Source: an uncultured Clostridia bacterium | Lineage (GTDB): Bacteria; Bacillota; Clostridia; Christensenellales; UBA1242 | NCBI GenBank assembly: GCA_947589615.1 | Contig: CANQBU010000063.1 | Location: 1 to 7,025, forward strand | DNA length: 7,025 nucleotides | Direction of reading: 5' to 3' | Shown: positions 5,659 through 7,025 of the stretch, piece by piece | Layout: every line of letters begins with the position of its first letter | How positions within the stretch are numbered: the first letter of the stretch is position 1 | Translations under genes and position numbers: made by a program | The notes under the pieces: model-generated | Told to the model about the DNA's origin: nothing | Seen by the model: the letters and a program-made list of their open reading frames with translations, nothing else | Databases searched by the model: none

Positions 5659-7025
5659 TTACTCTAAACTTACTAAGTAGTAGTAAACAGGCTGTCCACC
5701 ATTTGCCGTTGTAACTTCGCAATCTGGATAAATTTTTGCGAGTTTATCGGCAAGGGCATTTGCTTCGTCTTCCCTGATATCTTCGCCGTAGAACAGAGTA
5801 ATATTCATGATATCGTCGCTCATCATACTTGCAATAAGTTTCTCTGTCGTTTCAGCAACAAGTTTCCCTTTTGCAAGAATTGCCTTATCGTCAAGTCCGA
5901 TTATATCCCCCACATTCAAATCAAAACCATCTACGTGTGTATCTCGAACAGCATAGGTAACAGAGCCCGATTTGACTCCCTTGATTGCGTCGTTCATCGC
6001 TTCTGTATTTTCTTCAATGCTTCCGTCTGGATTGAATGAAATTGCGGCGGATATACCTTCAGGAATTGAACGTGTTGGAATTACAATCAAGTTTTTGTTT
6101 GTAAGGTCATTTGCTTGTTGTGCCGCCAAAACTATGTTTTTGTTATTTGGGAACACAAACACGTTTCTTGAAGGAACTTTGTCGGCAGCAGCGGCAATGT
6201 CTGCGGCTGATGGGTTCATAGTTTGTCCACCTACAATAATCTCATCAACGCCGAGGTCTTTGAATATTGCGCTTAGCCCATCACCTGGAGCAACGGCAAT
6301 CATTCCATGTTCCTTTGTTTCTTCAAGGACATTTGCCTTCTTTTTGATTTCGCGGTTTTGCTCTCTCATGTTTTCAATTTTAATATTGTAAAGTTCACCT
6401 AGTTCAAGTGCGTAAGCAAGTGCCTTGTTTGGCTCGTTTGAATGAACGTGGACTTTTACAAGATTGAGGTCTCCAATACAAATAACAGAATCACCAAGTT
6501 CCACTAATTTTTCTCTAAGTTTATCAATATCCGCAGTGGTGGTTTTCTTCTTCATATGGATAATCATATACTCAGTGCAGTAGGCAAAAGGAATTTCTTC
6601 AAGATTGTTGATATCGGCGATGACATCATCAACAGTTTGAGGAGTTTTCTCATCATCGAATTGGAATTCAAAATCCTCCTCACCCATGATAAGTTTGTAA
6701 AATCCTGTAAATACAATAATAATTCCTCTTCCACCAGCATCAACGACGCCCGCCTTTTTAAGAACAGGGAGCATTTCGGGAGTTTGTTTTAAAATTTCCT
6801 CTCCCACTTCAAGCACCTTTTTGAAAAACTCTTCAAAATCATCGCATTTTTTTGCGACGCTTACTGCATTTTCCGCCATAACTCTAATGACTGTTAAAAT
6901 TGTGCCTTCCTTTGGTTTTGTGACTGCTTTATATGCGATGTTTGCCCCTTCCTGCATAGCCTTTGCAAAGATTTTGGTTGTGATTTCCTTATGTTTTGCC
7001 GTTTCACCGCAAAATCCCTTGAAAA
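5659..7025 (-). CDS. fakA: Fatty acid kinase FakA (DAK2/DegV-like, YloV family), 5' end off the window
   Basis: The reading frame stays open to the right edge, so the true start is outside and about 90-100 N-terminal residues are missing, judged from the usual length near 550 aa; 454 codons are visible. FakA phosphorylates fatty acids held by FakB (DegV-family) proteins with ATP, giving acyl phosphate for phospholipid synthesis. The rest of the kinase domain is seen in AYKAVTKPKEGTILTVIR and VDAGGRG. The middle domain has AYCTEYMI and KVHVHSNEP, whose Cys and two His match residues proposed to bind zinc in this family, then ELYNIKIENMREQ. The C-terminal EDD-type domain shows GGQTMNPSAADI, FPNNKNIVLAA and the typical NGGQPVYYYL end. 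The ATP-binding aspartates of the DAK2 domain lie in the missing part. The internal Met at 6955-6957 is not the start, because family sequence continues upstream of it (KIFAKAMQEGANIAYKAV). Confidence 0.95.
   Translation of the reverse strand, partial: FKGFCGETAKHKEITTKIFAKAMQEGANIAYKAVTKPKEGTILTVIRVMAENAVSVAKKCDDFEEFFKKVLEVGEEILKQTPEMLPVLKKAGVVDAGGRGIIIVFTGFYKLIMGEEDFEFQFDDEKTPQTVDDVIADINNLEEIPFAYCTEYMIIHMKKKTTTADIDKLREKLVELGDSVICIGDLNLVKVHVHSNEPNKALAYALELGELYNIKIENMREQNREIKKKANVLEETKEHGMIAVAPGDGLSAIFKDLGVDEIIVGGQTMNPSAADIAAAADKVPSRNVFVFPNNKNIVLAAQQANDLTNKNLIVIPTRSIPEGISAAISFNPDGSIEENTEAMNDAIKGVKSGSVTYAVRDTHVDGFDLNVGDIIGLDDKAILAKGKLVAETTEKLIASMMSDDIMNITLFYGEDIREDEANALADKLAKIYPDCEVTTANGGQPVYYYLVSLE

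Noticed and set aside
5972..6391. 139-codon open frame on the + strand.
   Set aside because: It lies wholly antisense to well-conserved fakA codons and its hydrophobic, low-complexity product reads as a shadow of that gene.
6955..6957. ATG as the start codon of fakA.
   Set aside because: The frame continues to the window edge with residues that match the family upstream of this Met, so it is an internal methionine.

Overview
The window looks like chromosomal DNA from a low-GC Gram-positive bacterium, probably a Clostridia-like Firmicute. The basis is its AT-rich intergenic DNA, GGAGG-type ribosome sites, a FakA (DAK2/DegV-like) fatty acid kinase and a TlyA rRNA methyltransferase. The first gene also resembles a cysteine-containing protein family that I recall from spore-forming Clostridia. 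I see no mobile element, CRISPR array, tRNA or rRNA.

Layout: (1) 61-720 (+) encodes an uncharacterised cysteine-containing, beta-rich protein. A sporulation-type -10 candidate sits at the left edge and a hairpin terminator lies just downstream. (2) 849-1628 (-) is tlyA, convergent with the first gene. (3) A 202-bp divergent spacer (1629-1830) holds two forward promoter candidates, a weak reverse one and a possible leader hairpin. (4) 1831-5538 (+) is a compact three-gene operon: a 101-aa protein, then two large paralogous proteins of 561 and 576 aa. The genes overlap by 7 and 8 nt, so translation is probably coupled. (5) A strong bidirectional terminator at 5600-5628 separates the operon from (6) fakA (5659-7025, -), whose 5' end runs off the right edge.

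The most interesting part is the three-gene operon. Both large proteins carry HELNH (HExxH) followed 44-47 residues later by ExxxE or ExxxD, the arrangement of a gluzincin-type zinc metallopeptidase. They also share an N-terminal FVKFYGEKYR block and a YSxAFP block near the C-terminus. Neither has a visible signal peptide or membrane segment, so both look cytoplasmic. The small first gene may encode a partner, but nothing in the sequence proves this. I do not recognise a described system here. The operon is best described as a tandem pair of diverged, putatively active zincins with a small co-translated companion, function unknown.

The flanking genes are housekeeping: tlyA for ribosome modification and fakA for phosphorylating exogenous fatty acids. 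The operon therefore sits between conserved genes on its own transcription unit and looks like an accessory or lineage-specific insertion among them.
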